Assembly: GCA_018396415.1 (NCBI GenBank) | Contig: JAGTRE010000002.1 | Location: 32,824-96,823 of the forward strand | DNA from: Candidatus Bathyarchaeota archaeon | GTDB lineage: Archaea > Thermoproteota > Bathyarchaeia > RBG-16-48-13 > JAGTRE01 | Reading direction: 5' to 3' | Length of the DNA stretch: 64,000 nucleotides | In this document: one piece after another, positions 1-8,659 of the stretch | How positions within the stretch are numbered: position 1 is the first letter of the stretch | How the letters are laid out: each line of letters starts with the position of its first letter | Program-made: the position numbers and the translations under genes | The notes under the pieces: model-generated | The model's input: the letters and a program-made list of their open reading frames with translations, nothing else | Database searches by the model: none | Told to the model about the DNA's origin: nothing

Positions 1-399
1 GAAAAAATAGTCAGACCTATCTTTCTTATCGTCCAGCAACCCCGAAGAAGATGGCTTACAGGCTTCTCCAAAAACTTCCTGCATTAAATAATAAACTATA
101 TGTGCAGCTGAGTGTAGCTTCATGATTTTATACCTTCTTTCCCAATCTATTTTTCCATGCACAAGGTCTCCAACCTTGAAGGGGGGCTCTTTTTCAAGAA
201 TGTGAGTCACTGTATACATTTCGTCTTTTTGGGCATTAACAACTTTTACCCCGCTAATTTCGCCGATGTCACCGACTTGCCCACCACCTTGGGGAAAGAA
301 ACAAGTCTTATCTAGGATAACCTTGTTTCCATCGATTTTCAACACAACAGCATCGAACTCGACTTGATAGGGATTTTCCCAAAAGAGTTTTCTAGTCAT
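1..399 (-). CDS. alaX: AlaX-type alanyl-tRNA editing protein (partial)
   Basis: The gene runs off the left edge; 133 N-terminal codons are visible. The ATG at 397-399 is preceded on the minus strand by a strong GGAGGGG ribosome site. The visible protein has the beta-rich second-domain start of alanyl-tRNA synthetase, including the PQGGGQxGD signature (residues 36-44), and the first half of the zinc/editing motif, HSAAH (96-100). AlaX proteins hydrolyse Ser or Gly wrongly attached to tRNA-Ala in the cytoplasm. The C-terminal Cys/His zinc ligands are outside the window, so AlaX-S, -M and -L subtypes cannot be separated. A full alanyl-tRNA synthetase is unlikely because the protein begins directly with the editing-associated domain. 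Confidence 0.85.
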   Translation of the reverse strand, partial: MTRKLFWENPYQVEFDAVVLKIDGNKVILDKTCFFPQGGGQVGDIGEISGVKVVNAQKDEMYTVTHILEKEPPFKVGDLVHGKIDWERRYKIMKLHSAAHIVYYLMQEVFGEACKPSSSGLLDDKKDRSDYFF

Positions 400-538
400 T
401 TACCCCTCCATCCTCTAATCATTCTAGGCATAATTTTAATCGAATACTTATAAGATGTTAGGGTTAGACTCTTTTCTTTACGTAGTTAGCTAAATCAATA
501 AAATCAGGTTCGTTCTAATTTTATTTGGAGGAAGATAT

Positions 539-1609
539 GTGGTTAAAATCGCCATTCTCGGAGCAGGCGTCATGGGTAGTGCCTTAACGGTCCCACTGGC
601 TGCGAATAATCATGAAATCAATCTATGGGGAACTGAACTAGACACAGAGATCATAGAAGAAATCCGAAAGATTGGCTTACATCCCAGGTTAAATCTCAAA
701 ATTCCAAAAAATGTTGAAACATTTTCAGTCGAGCAATTAGACCTAGCTTTAAAAGATAGACAGATCATCGTGCTTGGCATTTCTTCAGAAGCAGTGAAAA
801 TTATTACAAAAAGGTTAGCTCCGTATCTAAAGAAGGATGTAATTATTGTAACTGTCGCCAAAGGTTTAGAAATGGATCCAACTGGAAAAATTCTGACAAT
901 GCCGGAAGTAATTGAAAACGAACTACCAACCGAGTATCGTGGAAAAATCCCAATAGTTGCAATTGGGGGACCATCGATAGCAAAAGAAGTAGCCCAAGAA
1001 ATCCCAACCGCCGTTGTCTTTGCTTCAACAGAGATTAAGGCAGCTGAGCTGTGCCGAGAAATATTCTCAACCCCTAAGTATAGAGTAGAAGTCACAGCGG
1101 ACGTTAAAGGCGTTGAACTTTGCGCCGCGCTGAAGAACACCTACGCAATTGCGGTGGGAATCTGCGAAGGATTAAGAAAAAGAAACAACCTAGAAACAAT
1201 GAATAACACAAAAGCCTTGGTATTCACGTATGCGGTAAAAGAAATGAACAAGATAATTCAAACGCTAGGAGGAAAAACTGAAACAGTTATGGGCTTAGCA
1301 GGCATAGGAGATTTGGATGTCACCTGTAAAGGTGGGCGAAATGCATTCTTTGGAGAAATCCTTGGATCAGGAGTGACGGCAACCCAAGCGCTAGATGAGA
1401 TGAAAAGAAGAAAACAAACGGTTGAGGGTTACCCAACAACCCAGAAAGCTTACGAGCTAGGACGAGCACTGCAAAGAGAAGGCAAGTTAAACATTGAGAA
1501 TGACCTTCCCCTTTTAAAGGAGCTTTACGCAGTTCTATACGAAGATAAACCGGCCGATAAAGCGATGGAAAATTTCTTAAGTCGAGTTGCAACGATCAAA
1601 GGACAGTGA
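539..1609 (+). CDS. gpsA: NAD(P)-dependent glycerol-3-phosphate dehydrogenase
   Basis: Bacterial-type GpsA reduces dihydroxyacetone phosphate to sn-glycerol-3-phosphate. The 356-residue length is normal for the family. Visible are the Rossmann GAGVMG (8-13), GGPSIAKE (143-150), the catalytic-Lys segment AALKNTYA (Lys199) and GLAGIGDLDVTC (252-263). The start is GTG 539, with GGAGG at 527-531; the overlapping ATG at 537 is in another frame. A TATA-like TACTTATAAG at 445-454 gives a leader of about 60 nt. Archaeal lipids are normally built on glycerol-1-phosphate by the unrelated EgsA, so this gene may serve glycerol catabolism or be of bacterial origin. A YbjQ-family gene follows after 7 nt. 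Confidence 0.93.
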   Translation: MVKIAILGAGVMGSALTVPLAANNHEINLWGTELDTEIIEEIRKIGLHPRLNLKIPKNVETFSVEQLDLALKDRQIIVLGISSEAVKIITKRLAPYLKKDVIIVTVAKGLEMDPTGKILTMPEVIENELPTEYRGKIPIVAIGGPSIAKEVAQEIPTAVVFASTEIKAAELCREIFSTPKYRVEVTADVKGVELCAALKNTYAIAVGICEGLRKRNNLETMNNTKALVFTYAVKEMNKIIQTLGGKTETVMGLAGIGDLDVTCKGGRNAFFGEILGSGVTATQALDEMKRRKQTVEGYPTTQKAYELGRALQREGKLNIENDLPLLKELYAVLYEDKPADKAMENFLSRVATIKGQ

Positions 1610-1616
1610 GGGAGTT

Positions 1617-2075
1617 TTGCCATACTGTAAAAACTGTGGAAAAGAAATTAAGCCGGATGTACGCTTCTGTCCTTATTGTGGAACCCCTGACCCAACTGCA
1701 ACGATTACACCCACGACGGTCACGCCACTCCTAGAAGTCCCAGATATTATAGTTACAACTACACCTGCAGTGCCAGGTTATGAAGTTGTGAAAACTCTAG
1801 GCTTAGTCCATGGTCTAACTGTGAGAACTAGGGGAGTAGGCGGTAAAATTGTAGCAGGAATTGAAAGCCTATTTGGAGGAGAAGTGCCCGCGTACACAGC
1901 AGAATGCGAAAAAGCGAGAAAAGAATCGCTAGAAAGACTTGTGCAAAACGCCAGAGCCCTGGGCGCAAATGCCGTTATCGGCGTTGACTTTGAAACTAGT
2001 GATGTATTAACTGGAATGGCAACAATCTTCGCTGCTTACGGAACTGCGGTAATAGTTAAACCCTTAGGAAAGTAG
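1617..2075 (+). CDS. zinc-ribbon YbjQ/DUF74-family protein
   Basis: The N-terminus is a zinc ribbon with CxNC...CPYC (residues 3-20), followed by a Pro/Thr-rich linker. The remaining ~105 residues are a YbjQ (UPF0145, DUF74) domain, with the family's ALGANAVIGVDFE-like core. YbjQ domains form pentameric rings of unknown function and are sometimes called heavy-metal-binding. The longer TTG start at 1587 would overlap gpsA. TTG 1617 has GAGG at 1608-1611 with 5-nt spacing and puts the first zinc-ribbon Cys near the N-terminus, so I prefer it. Co-transcription with gpsA is likely. Confidence 0.8.
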   Translation: MPYCKNCGKEIKPDVRFCPYCGTPDPTATITPTTVTPLLEVPDIIVTTTPAVPGYEVVKTLGLVHGLTVRTRGVGGKIVAGIESLFGGEVPAYTAECEKARKESLERLVQNARALGANAVIGVDFETSDVLTGMATIFAAYGTAVIVKPLGK

Positions 2076-2173
2076 CGTAATTAGCTCGCCTTTTCACTGA
2101 AAGCCTTTGCTAAAAACCCAACAACTAAACAAATAAAGGAAAAGAAAGTATAGTAAAATTGATGGGGCTAAAA

Positions 2174-2659
2174 ATGAATAACGACACCGAGACTTCACAG
2201 CCATTTCTATCAAAAGCCAAGTTTGTAAGGATTCCCATCACCCTTCTCACCCTACTAAAACAAGACACGAGTGGCGCGTTATCAATACAGCACGTTAGAG
2301 AAGAGCAAAAAGAAATCCTTTTCCCCAGACAAACATTTGAAGAGTTAGCACAACACAGTACAGAGGACTTCGCCGAATTTATTAAAAGCCAGTATCCAAA
2401 TACGATTTCACTTATTATTAAGTATCATGAAAGGGATGGCAAACTTATTCCCGCAACATTACAGGTTATTCTATTATCAAATTTAGAAAGCTCAATTCGA
2501 GATCAAAAATTAACCAAACTCGAGAATTGGTATTGTGAACGCCGTGCAAGTTTTATCCTTAAGGAAAGATTAGAGGCGTGCGAGAAAAGAATAGAGGAAC
2601 TTGAAAACCAGGTGGCAAAACTTAGGGAGAGCCATAAAACCCCACAAAAGAGCTTTTAA
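2174..2659 (+). CDS. unrecognised protein with C-terminal coiled coil
   Basis: I do not recognise this protein of about 161 residues. It is soluble, has no Cys clusters or membrane segments, and ends in a heptad-like Glu/Lys/Leu stretch (about 125-155) that should form a coiled coil. Three in-frame starts (TTG 2159, ATG 2162, ATG 2174) lie close together. ATG 2174 is preferred because GGGG at 2164-2167 sits at a reasonable distance. It lies 40 nt upstream of the flavodiiron gene on the same strand and could be transcribed with it. Confidence 0.6.
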   Translation: MNNDTETSQPFLSKAKFVRIPITLLTLLKQDTSGALSIQHVREEQKEILFPRQTFEELAQHSTEDFAEFIKSQYPNTISLIIKYHERDGKLIPATLQVILLSNLESSIRDQKLTKLENWYCERRASFILKERLEACEKRIEELENQVAKLRESHKTPQKSF

Positions 2660-2699
2660 TTGATTTATTACAGATAAAGCCAAGAGGCAGGTAAATCTA

Positions 2700-3881
2700 A
2701 TGGCTAAAGTAGCTTTAACAGAGGGATTATTTTGGGTTGGGGCAATAGATTGGAATATTAGAAGTTTCCACGGATACCACACCCCATATGGAACCACCTA
2801 CAATGCATACTTAATTATCGACGAGAAAATCGCGTTGGTAGACACGGTGAAGGGGCCATTTTTCAGTGAAATGTTGCAAAGAATTGAGGAAATAGTCGAA
2901 CCAAAGGAGATCGATTATGTTATTTCGAATCACGTAGAAACGGATCATTCAGGGTCACTTCCAAAAATAATGGAAATAGCGAAGAAAGCCAAGTTGATCG
3001 CATCTGAAAGAGGGAAACCTGGCTTATTAAAGCACTATAAAATTGATTGGCCGTTTGTGACGGTTAAACAGATAAACAATGAACTCAGTTTAGGTAAGAG
3101 GAAATTGAAATTTATTGAAACGCCGATGTTGCATTGGCCGGACTCTATGGCTACCCATGTGGAAACCGATGGCATCCTACTGCCAAATGACGCCTTTGGT
3201 CAACATATTGCCACTTCTGAAAGGTTTGATGACGAGGTTGGTTTGGAAGTCATTATGCCAGAAGCAGCAAAATATTATGCCAACATAGTCATGCCCTTTG
3301 GAGCTATCGTGCAAGGTGTTTTAGAAAAACTCAAAGACCTAAAAATTAACATGATCGGTCCTAGTCATGGCATAGTTTGGCGCACACATATAAAGGAAAT
3401 ATTTAACGCTTACTGGAAGTGGGCTCGAGGAGAAGCGGAGAATAAGGTTTTGGTAATTTATGACACGATGTGGGGAAGTACTGAAATGATCGCCAAGGCT
3501 TTAGTAGAGGGACTCTCAAACGAAGGCGTTAAAGTCATATTGTTCAATTTAAGTTCCTCAGATAAGACCGAAATAATCAAAGAAACCTTAGACGCGAAGG
3601 CATTGCTAATCGGCTCCCCAACGCTCAACGGTGGAATGTTTCCAACAGTTGCTAGTTTCTTGACATATCTAAAGGGGTTAAAACCGAAGGGTAAGATCGG
3701 GGCATGCTTCGGCTCCTATGGATGGGGCGGCGGCGCTGTCAAAGCCATTAATGAAGAATTGCGACAGGCTGGCGTCGAAGTATTAGAAGCTGCCCTTGAC
3801 TTTAAATTCGTCCCTGAAAAAGAAGACCTTGCAAAAGCTGTTGAATTTGGCAAGATGATTGCCAAGAAAGTTAAACAATAA
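2700..3881 (+). CDS. flavodiiron protein (FprA/A-type flavoprotein)
   Basis: The 393-residue protein has an N-terminal metallo-beta-lactamase-like diiron domain (about 1-250), with the HxExDH ligand motif (HVETDH) and a later SHG ligand segment. A C-terminal flavodoxin domain (about 250-393) starts at VLVIYDTMWGST. Flavodiiron proteins reduce O2 to water, or NO to N2O, in the cytoplasm, drawing electrons from rubredoxin or, in methanogens, from F420H2. A rubredoxin gene ends 65 bp downstream on the other strand, which fits the first electron route. The ATG at 2700 has GAGG about 12 nt upstream. Confidence 0.93.
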   Translation: MAKVALTEGLFWVGAIDWNIRSFHGYHTPYGTTYNAYLIIDEKIALVDTVKGPFFSEMLQRIEEIVEPKEIDYVISNHVETDHSGSLPKIMEIAKKAKLIASERGKPGLLKHYKIDWPFVTVKQINNELSLGKRKLKFIETPMLHWPDSMATHVETDGILLPNDAFGQHIATSERFDDEVGLEVIMPEAAKYYANIVMPFGAIVQGVLEKLKDLKINMIGPSHGIVWRTHIKEIFNAYWKWARGEAENKVLVIYDTMWGSTEMIAKALVEGLSNEGVKVILFNLSSSDKTEIIKETLDAKALLIGSPTLNGGMFPTVASFLTYLKGLKPKGKIGACFGSYGWGGGAVKAINEELRQAGVEVLEAALDFKFVPEKEDLAKAVEFGKMIAKKVKQ

Positions 3882-3946
3882 ATATTGAGTGCAAAACGAA
3901 TGATGCAGAAATAAGATTAAGAAAATAAAAACAATTATTTTTTAAC

Positions 3947-4111
3947 CTAATCCGGTATTTCCTCAAACTGATCTTTTGGCGCTCCGCAAGTTGGACATGT
4001 CCAATCGTTTGGAAGATCCTCGAATCTGGTCCCTGGTTTGATCCCTCTATCAGGATCTCCATCTTTTGGATCGTAAACCCAACCGCAGATGAGGCATCTC
4101 CATTTTGCCAT
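3947..4111 (-). CDS. rubredoxin
   Basis: A complete 54-residue rubredoxin. It has the two Fe-ligand loops CLICGW and CPTCGAP, the conserved YDPKDGD and the FEDLPNDW segment that precedes the second loop. Rubredoxins are one-electron carriers with a Fe(Cys)4 site. The ATG at 4109-4111 is preceded by GGAGG at 4116-4120, so this is a well-expressed real gene despite its size. It is convergent with the flavodiiron gene, and its product is the obvious electron donor for that enzyme or for the rubrerythrin at 52.1 kb. Confidence 0.96.
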   Translation of the reverse strand: MAKWRCLICGWVYDPKDGDPDRGIKPGTRFEDLPNDWTCPTCGAPKDQFEEIPD

Positions 4112-4234
4112 TTTTCCTCCTCTCCTTTTGCTTTAAAAACGCTCTTCTTATGAATAATAATCTTTCGAATATTGTAAAATACAGAGTTATCATGATAACG
4201 GCATGCCCTGAGATTAGAGTGCCCATAGTGCCGA

Positions 4235-4474
4235 ATGATGCCCAGAGGTACAATTAACGTGAATGCTTGCGACGGTTGTGGAGTTTGCGTGTTCGTATGC
4301 CCAATGGCGGTTTTGGAGATACGCGACGAGAAGGCACATGTGATTTATCAAGAAGCTTGCATAGGACTTAAAGCAGAACAAAAATGCATAGAATGCGTAG
4401 AGAAACAAGAGTTATGCACTGGATGCGTTGCATGCGTCAGAAACTGCCCAAATGGGGCTATTCAAATTAAATGA
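4235..4474 (+). CDS. 2[4Fe-4S] ferredoxin-like protein
   Basis: A small (79-residue) polyferredoxin-type protein with two cluster motifs, CDGCGVCVFVCP (13-24) and CTGCVACVRNCP (61-72). Between them is an insert with three or four more cysteines (CIG...CIEC...), which is unusual. The Met pair at 4235 and 4238 offers two starts; neither has a strong ribosome site. It probably carries electrons for an oxidoreductase. The extra cysteines might bind another metal or form disulfides. Confidence 0.85.
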   Translation: MMPRGTINVNACDGCGVCVFVCPMAVLEIRDEKAHVIYQEACIGLKAEQKCIECVEKQELCTGCVACVRNCPNGAIQIK

Positions 4475-4610
4475 GTTCAAGAGCTCGCGGACGGAATTTG
4501 CAATCACGTAAGTGAATTTATGGAAAACACTTATTTCATTATTCATTATTCTAGGAGTTATAACCCATCTTTAAGGAAATAAAATCGACTTTAATGAGGT
4601 CGCTGCAAAA

Positions 4611-5400
4611 TTACTCGGGAAAAATTAGTCCAAGAGACCAAACTAACACTATCCCTAGCGTAAACAACAAAAATTGCAAAATTGACTTGCTTAGGCTTTT
4701 CTCCTCTTGTAACTCGGGAATTAGCTCAGCAGCAAACGCAATCATGAAACCTCTAAAACCCTCTAAGTAAATGGAAAAGAGGTATGCGAAAATGCCTCCA
4801 GCAGTCGCTGTAAGTGCAGAAAAGAAATTTAATCCTAATGCTAGTGATTTCTTTAAGCCTCCATACACCAGCACTGCAAAGTCACCGATTTCTTGCGGAA
4901 TTTCATGAAAGACCGCTGCAACAGTGGTAACAAGCCCAATTGGAAAACCTATAATAAAACTTGTTGTAATCACAACGCCATCAGTGAAATTATGGATAGC
5001 ATCTCCTACTAAGTTCAAATATACAAAGTTCTTTACCGAAGCCTTACTGACATCCCCTGTAATTTCTATCTTTTTCTCCACCCCACTCATATGCCCATGC
5101 CCATGGTACCAGTAGATAACCCGTTCGAGAAAAAGAATGCCACAAATCCTAACGTAATGTATACTAAACTAATCCTAAACTAATCGACCCTTCTACTAGT
5201 TCCATTGCCTCGGGAAGCAAATTAAAATATGCTGCCCCTAAAATAGAGCCAGCAGCAAAACTTATGAATACTAGCAGAAAGTTGTCTAATTTTTTCTCGT
5301 TTATAGAAATAACAAAAACGCCGACAAAGGAGATCAGACTGACTACGGCTACCGCCAACATCGCATAAAACAGGTTTTCCACGTTTTCGCTTCCTTTCAT
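4611..5400 (-). pseudogene. ZIP-family metal transporter, broken by two indels
   Basis: Two adjacent reading frames together encode one ZIP-family zinc/divalent-metal permease. The N-terminal piece (5164-5400) has the first two membrane segments. The C-terminal piece (to 4611) has the DAIHNFTDG and HEIPQE metal-path motifs. Between them, an 11-bp segment is exactly duplicated (5164-5174 and 5175-5185), which introduces a stop. One T appears to be missing from a T run (A5 at 5130-5134 on the plus strand). Undoing both gives a continuous frame through FFFLERVIYWYHGHGH, the expected membrane-plus-His-loop region. Either the gene is dead or the changes are assembly errors. Confidence 0.85.
5164..5185. 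repeat. 11-bp tandem duplication inside ZIP gene
   Basis: CTAAACTAATC occurs twice in tandem with no spacer (5164-5174, 5175-5185). Removing one copy restores the ZIP reading frame at this point. Such a direct repeat is prone to slipped-strand expansion and contraction. Confidence 0.9.
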
Positions 5401-5525
5401 CTTGGTCGGTTGCTATATCTTATAATTGAAGAAACGACTTCAAAAATCTGCGCCTATCTAAAATTTGAGTATGTTAAACGACATATAATAAGACCGTTAA
5501 AAGAGGGAAGCGCGCCTCATAACCT

Positions 5526-5955
5526 TCACTCATTTGTTATTTCTAAGATTTCGTAAGGGCTTCCCGTTGGCCAGTGTGGTAATAGACCAGTAAACATGAT
5601 TCCTGCAACAACTACTAGTTTCAGTGTTTCCCTAGAATCCGTATTGAACACCCTGTGAATGGAGTTCTCCGTTATATACAGCGTCGCCTCTTTCAAATCC
5701 ATATCTCTTCCCGTCTGACTCTATTGCTCCTCTACCTTGGAGTACGTAATATACTTCTTCGCAATTGTGCCTATGTAACGGAGAATGACAGTTAGGCTTG
5801 ATTTCAACGATGCCCATAATCACGGTTCTGGCATCCACTCCAGTCTCTGGATAAATAGCCTTCCAATCTTTAACTCCCGTGCTAGTTTCCATGGGGGCGC
5901 CTGGGATAAACTCTGATTGTTTAACAACCACTTTTCTCCTCTTCACAAAAACCAC
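5526..5955 (-). pseudogene. cupin-domain protein with a 1-bp frameshift
   Basis: A single-domain cupin (beta-barrel) protein whose metal-binding motif is visible: HRHNCEE in cupin motif 1, and GELHSQGV in the motif 2 region. The uninterrupted frame stops at 5632. A shift of one base near 5645-5650 continues in good sense as VFNTDSRETLKLVVVAG and ends with TGA at 5526-5528. One base is therefore missing, or misread. GTG 5946, behind AGGTGG, is a better start than GTG 5955. The substrate is unknown; such cupins often act as isomerases or sugar/organic-acid binding proteins. Confidence 0.75.
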
Positions 5956-5994
5956 CTTTTTATTAAAGATAACAGTGAAAACGAAATAAATGGT

Positions 5995-7092
5995 TTAGAT
6001 TAGTTCTCGCTCATATGTAGTTAAAGATTCGCACTCTTCTTCAGTAATTAAAACCGTGTCCTCGACCCTAAATCCTCCGATGCCCGGAACTGGGAGAGTA
6101 GCGTGCCCAATCGACATCGTCATACTTGGCTTTAATACAATGCTATTGTGCTGCGGATAATGGCTAGGATGAGGCCACTCCTCAAACTCCAACCCAACAC
6201 CGTGGATGTAAGCGGGCACGTTAAATTCGCCGTATGGAAGTTTCTCCATAGCTCCCTTCATGAACTGAGTTACATCACCAACTTTCCACCCAGGTCTCAC
6301 TGCTTCACGAGTTTGCCTCTGGGCTTGAACGTAGGTCGATGCGGCTTTCTTCTGCTCTTGAGTAGGTTGACCGCAAACCACTGTCCTTGCCATGTCAGCT
6401 GCATACATATCGCAGACTGGATGCACATCAATTAACACCGAGTCACCTTCCTTTATGACCTTATGCGAAACGAACCCGTGAAGATAAAGTGACCTGTAGC
6501 CTGAGTTTACGAAGGGAATTGTTCCCCATCTTTCTGCACCCGCCTTACGCATCGCATACTCAGCCTCGGCGGCAACCTCATTTTCAGTTATTCCCGGTGC
6601 AATCGTCTCAATTGCAGCTTTCATTCCCGCTTCAGCGACCCTAGCAGCCTTCCGCATTCTTTCAATCTCTTCTCTGGTTTTATACATTCTCAATTCCATC
6701 ATTACTTCGTCGTTCTCAACTAGGTTTATTTTCGGATTCAGTTTTCTAAAGCGATAAACCTCGAAACCTGGCGTGCTATGAACATCGAAGCCAACTGTCT
6801 TATCTGTCAAATTTTTCTCCTTCATGGCTGAAAAAAAGTGCCCCATAAGTTCAGAAACGTTTCTCCACGGCCTGACATCCTTTATCCAAGTATTCTTCCG
6901 AACAAATTCTTCCTCCGTGAAGAAGACGATGAGCGTCGGTTCACCCTCTGCGGGAAAGATCATTCGAGCCTGCCTTCTCACATCCCCCGTGATATAATAG
7001 TAGTTTTCGACACCCGCAATCACCATGGCGTCAACTCTCTTTTCAATCATAACTTTCCTAATTTTCCTAACTCTCTCCTCGTAAATTGACAT
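5995..7092 (-). CDS. M24-family Xaa-Pro aminopeptidase-like peptidase
   Basis: A creatinase/prolidase-fold protein of about 365 residues, with the N-terminal accessory domain and the pita-bread catalytic domain. The dinuclear metal ligands can be followed in order: Asp in LIDVHP, Asp in YAADMART, His in HGVGLEFEE, and Glu in the GGFRVEDT segment. The family removes N-terminal residues before proline or cleaves Xaa-Pro dipeptides. TTG 7113 would extend it by 7 residues. ATG 7092, preceded by a G-rich run (GGGGGTAGTGG), is preferred. It is monocistronic and divergent from the HD-domain gene. Confidence 0.88.
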   Translation of the reverse strand: MSIYEERVRKIRKVMIEKRVDAMVIAGVENYYYITGDVRRQARMIFPAEGEPTLIVFFTEEEFVRKNTWIKDVRPWRNVSELMGHFFSAMKEKNLTDKTVGFDVHSTPGFEVYRFRKLNPKINLVENDEVMMELRMYKTREEIERMRKAARVAEAGMKAAIETIAPGITENEVAAEAEYAMRKAGAERWGTIPFVNSGYRSLYLHGFVSHKVIKEGDSVLIDVHPVCDMYAADMARTVVCGQPTQEQKKAASTYVQAQRQTREAVRPGWKVGDVTQFMKGAMEKLPYGEFNVPAYIHGVGLEFEEWPHPSHYPQHNSIVLKPSMTMSIGHATLPVPGIGGFRVEDTVLITEEECESLTTYERELI

Positions 7093-7238
7093 TCCACTAC
7101 CCCCATCCTTCAAACTTGGAAAAGTTTCTAGACATTAATATGCATGGAAACTCCAAATAAAATTGAAGCTTTAACTAATAGATGAAAGATAAGAGACTAA
7201 CTAAAATAAACTGGCTTAATAATTGGGATTGATTTAGA

Positions 7239-7793
7239 ATGCTAACGAGAGAAGAAGCTTTCAACTTAGTCAAGAGGCATGTTACAAAAAGGACGATTAT
7301 TTATCATATGCTTGCTGTTGAAGCCACGATGAGAAGCGTAGCAAAATATCTCAATCAAGACGAAGAGCTCTGGGGATTAACCGGACTACTTCATGATATT
7401 GACTACGAAGAAACCGAAATAACTCCGGAAAGACACGCAATGGTATCCGAGGAGATATTAAAAGAAGCGATCCCTGAAGAAGTGAAACGCGCTATAAAGG
7501 CGCATAACTTTGACTATACGAAAGTCCAACCGGAAACCATAATGGAAAAGGCCTTAATAGCATGCGACGCTATTTCAGGACTTTTGGTCGCATGTGCCTT
7601 AGTAATGCCCTCTAAGAAACTGGAAGAGGTAAGGGTTGAAACTGTTGCTAAAAAGTTTAAAGACAAGGATTTTGCGAGAGGCGCAGATAGAAAGAGAATC
7701 GAGTTATGCGAAGAAATTGGGATCCCTAAAGAGAAGTTTTTTGAAGTCACGTTAAATGGGCTAAAGACAATAGCTTCAGAACTAGGATTATAA
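7239..7793 (+). CDS. HD-domain (HDIG-type) phosphohydrolase
   Basis: A 184-residue protein with the HD motif LLHDIDYEE near residue 50 and flanking histidines (YHMLAVE, ERHAMV, IKAHNF) that would complete a metal site. The family hydrolyses phosphomonoesters or phosphodiesters of nucleotides and related molecules. The substrate cannot be deduced here. Spacing of 140 bp to the next gene suggests it is at best loosely linked to the phosphoribosyltransferase. Confidence 0.85.
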   Translation: MLTREEAFNLVKRHVTKRTIIYHMLAVEATMRSVAKYLNQDEELWGLTGLLHDIDYEETEITPERHAMVSEEILKEAIPEEVKRAIKAHNFDYTKVQPETIMEKALIACDAISGLLVACALVMPSKKLEEVRVETVAKKFKDKDFARGADRKRIELCEEIGIPKEKFFEVTLNGLKTIASELGL

Positions 7794-7933
7794 CATCCAA
7801 CCCTTTTTCTCTGAAATAAGTTATTGTCCAGACCAAACGTAGCTTCCAAGCATAGAGAATTACCGAATTGTCTAAAACCTGTTCAACTATCATCTTTTTA
7901 TGTGGCCTGAATTTAAAGAATGCCGGTTAAGAT

Positions 7934-8623
7934 ATGAACACCAATGTCATTGACGAGCCGAAATTCAAGAATAAACAATTTATATTTAAGGACAGGGTGC
8001 ATGCTGGCGAACTACTTGCAAATAAACTCAGAAATTATGTCAATAAGATAAACGTACAGTTGCTTGCAATACCTGCAGGTGGCGTCCCAGTAGGATACAC
8101 GGTGGCTAAAAACTTCAATTTCCCATTTGATGTAATCATTGCTAGAAAAATACAAATCCCATGGAATACTGAGGCTGGTTTTGGCGCGATATCCTATGAT
8201 GGAACAGTTCTTCTCAACGAGCGTTTAATTACACAACTGGGACTAACTACTGAAATTGTCCAATGGTGTATTTCCCAAACTCGAAAAATTATCCATGAAA
8301 GACTTAAAAAGTTTAGAGGAAACAAGCCATTTCCCGAATTGAGGAAGAAAACGGTCATTCTAGTAGATGATGGTTTAGCGTCAGGGTGGACCATGTTAGC
8401 AGCGGTAAAATCTGTTCGAAAACAATCCCCAGCCAAAATAGTTGTTGCTGTGCCTACAGCCTCCACAAGCGCAGTTGAGCTTGTGGCTCCAACTGTTGAT
8501 AAGTTAATATGCCTCAACATCAGGAGTGGGCCGGTTTTCGCAGTTGCAGATGCCTATCAAAAATGGTATGACCTCGCCGACGAAGAAGTCGTTGAAATTC
8601 TCAGGAAAAGCTGGCAATTATAA
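7934..8623 (+). CDS. phosphoribosyltransferase-family protein
   Basis: A 229-residue type I PRTase fold. The PRPP-binding motif VILVDDGLASGWTM (about residues 139-152) is clear, and the N-terminal IPAGGVPVGY loop matches the pyrophosphate loop. It resembles the COG1926-type predicted phosphoribosyltransferases rather than a defined purine or pyrimidine enzyme, so the base substrate is unknown. The gene starts at ATG 7934 and is followed 36 bp later by the protein-isoaspartate methyltransferase. Confidence 0.85.
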   Translation: MNTNVIDEPKFKNKQFIFKDRVHAGELLANKLRNYVNKINVQLLAIPAGGVPVGYTVAKNFNFPFDVIIARKIQIPWNTEAGFGAISYDGTVLLNERLITQLGLTTEIVQWCISQTRKIIHERLKKFRGNKPFPELRKKTVILVDDGLASGWTMLAAVKSVRKQSPAKIVVAVPTASTSAVELVAPTVDKLICLNIRSGPVFAVADAYQKWYDLADEEVVEILRKSWQL

Positions 8624-8659
8624 GCGTAATTTCTAGTATAACCAGTCTGGGTTAAAACT

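Noticed and set aside
610..1140. Minus-strand frame of 176 residues
   Set aside because: Shadow of gpsA without family features.
5091..5163. Programmed frameshifting in the ZIP gene
   Set aside because: Two separate shifts with an exact duplication are better explained by mutation or error; no slippery site plus structure is seen.
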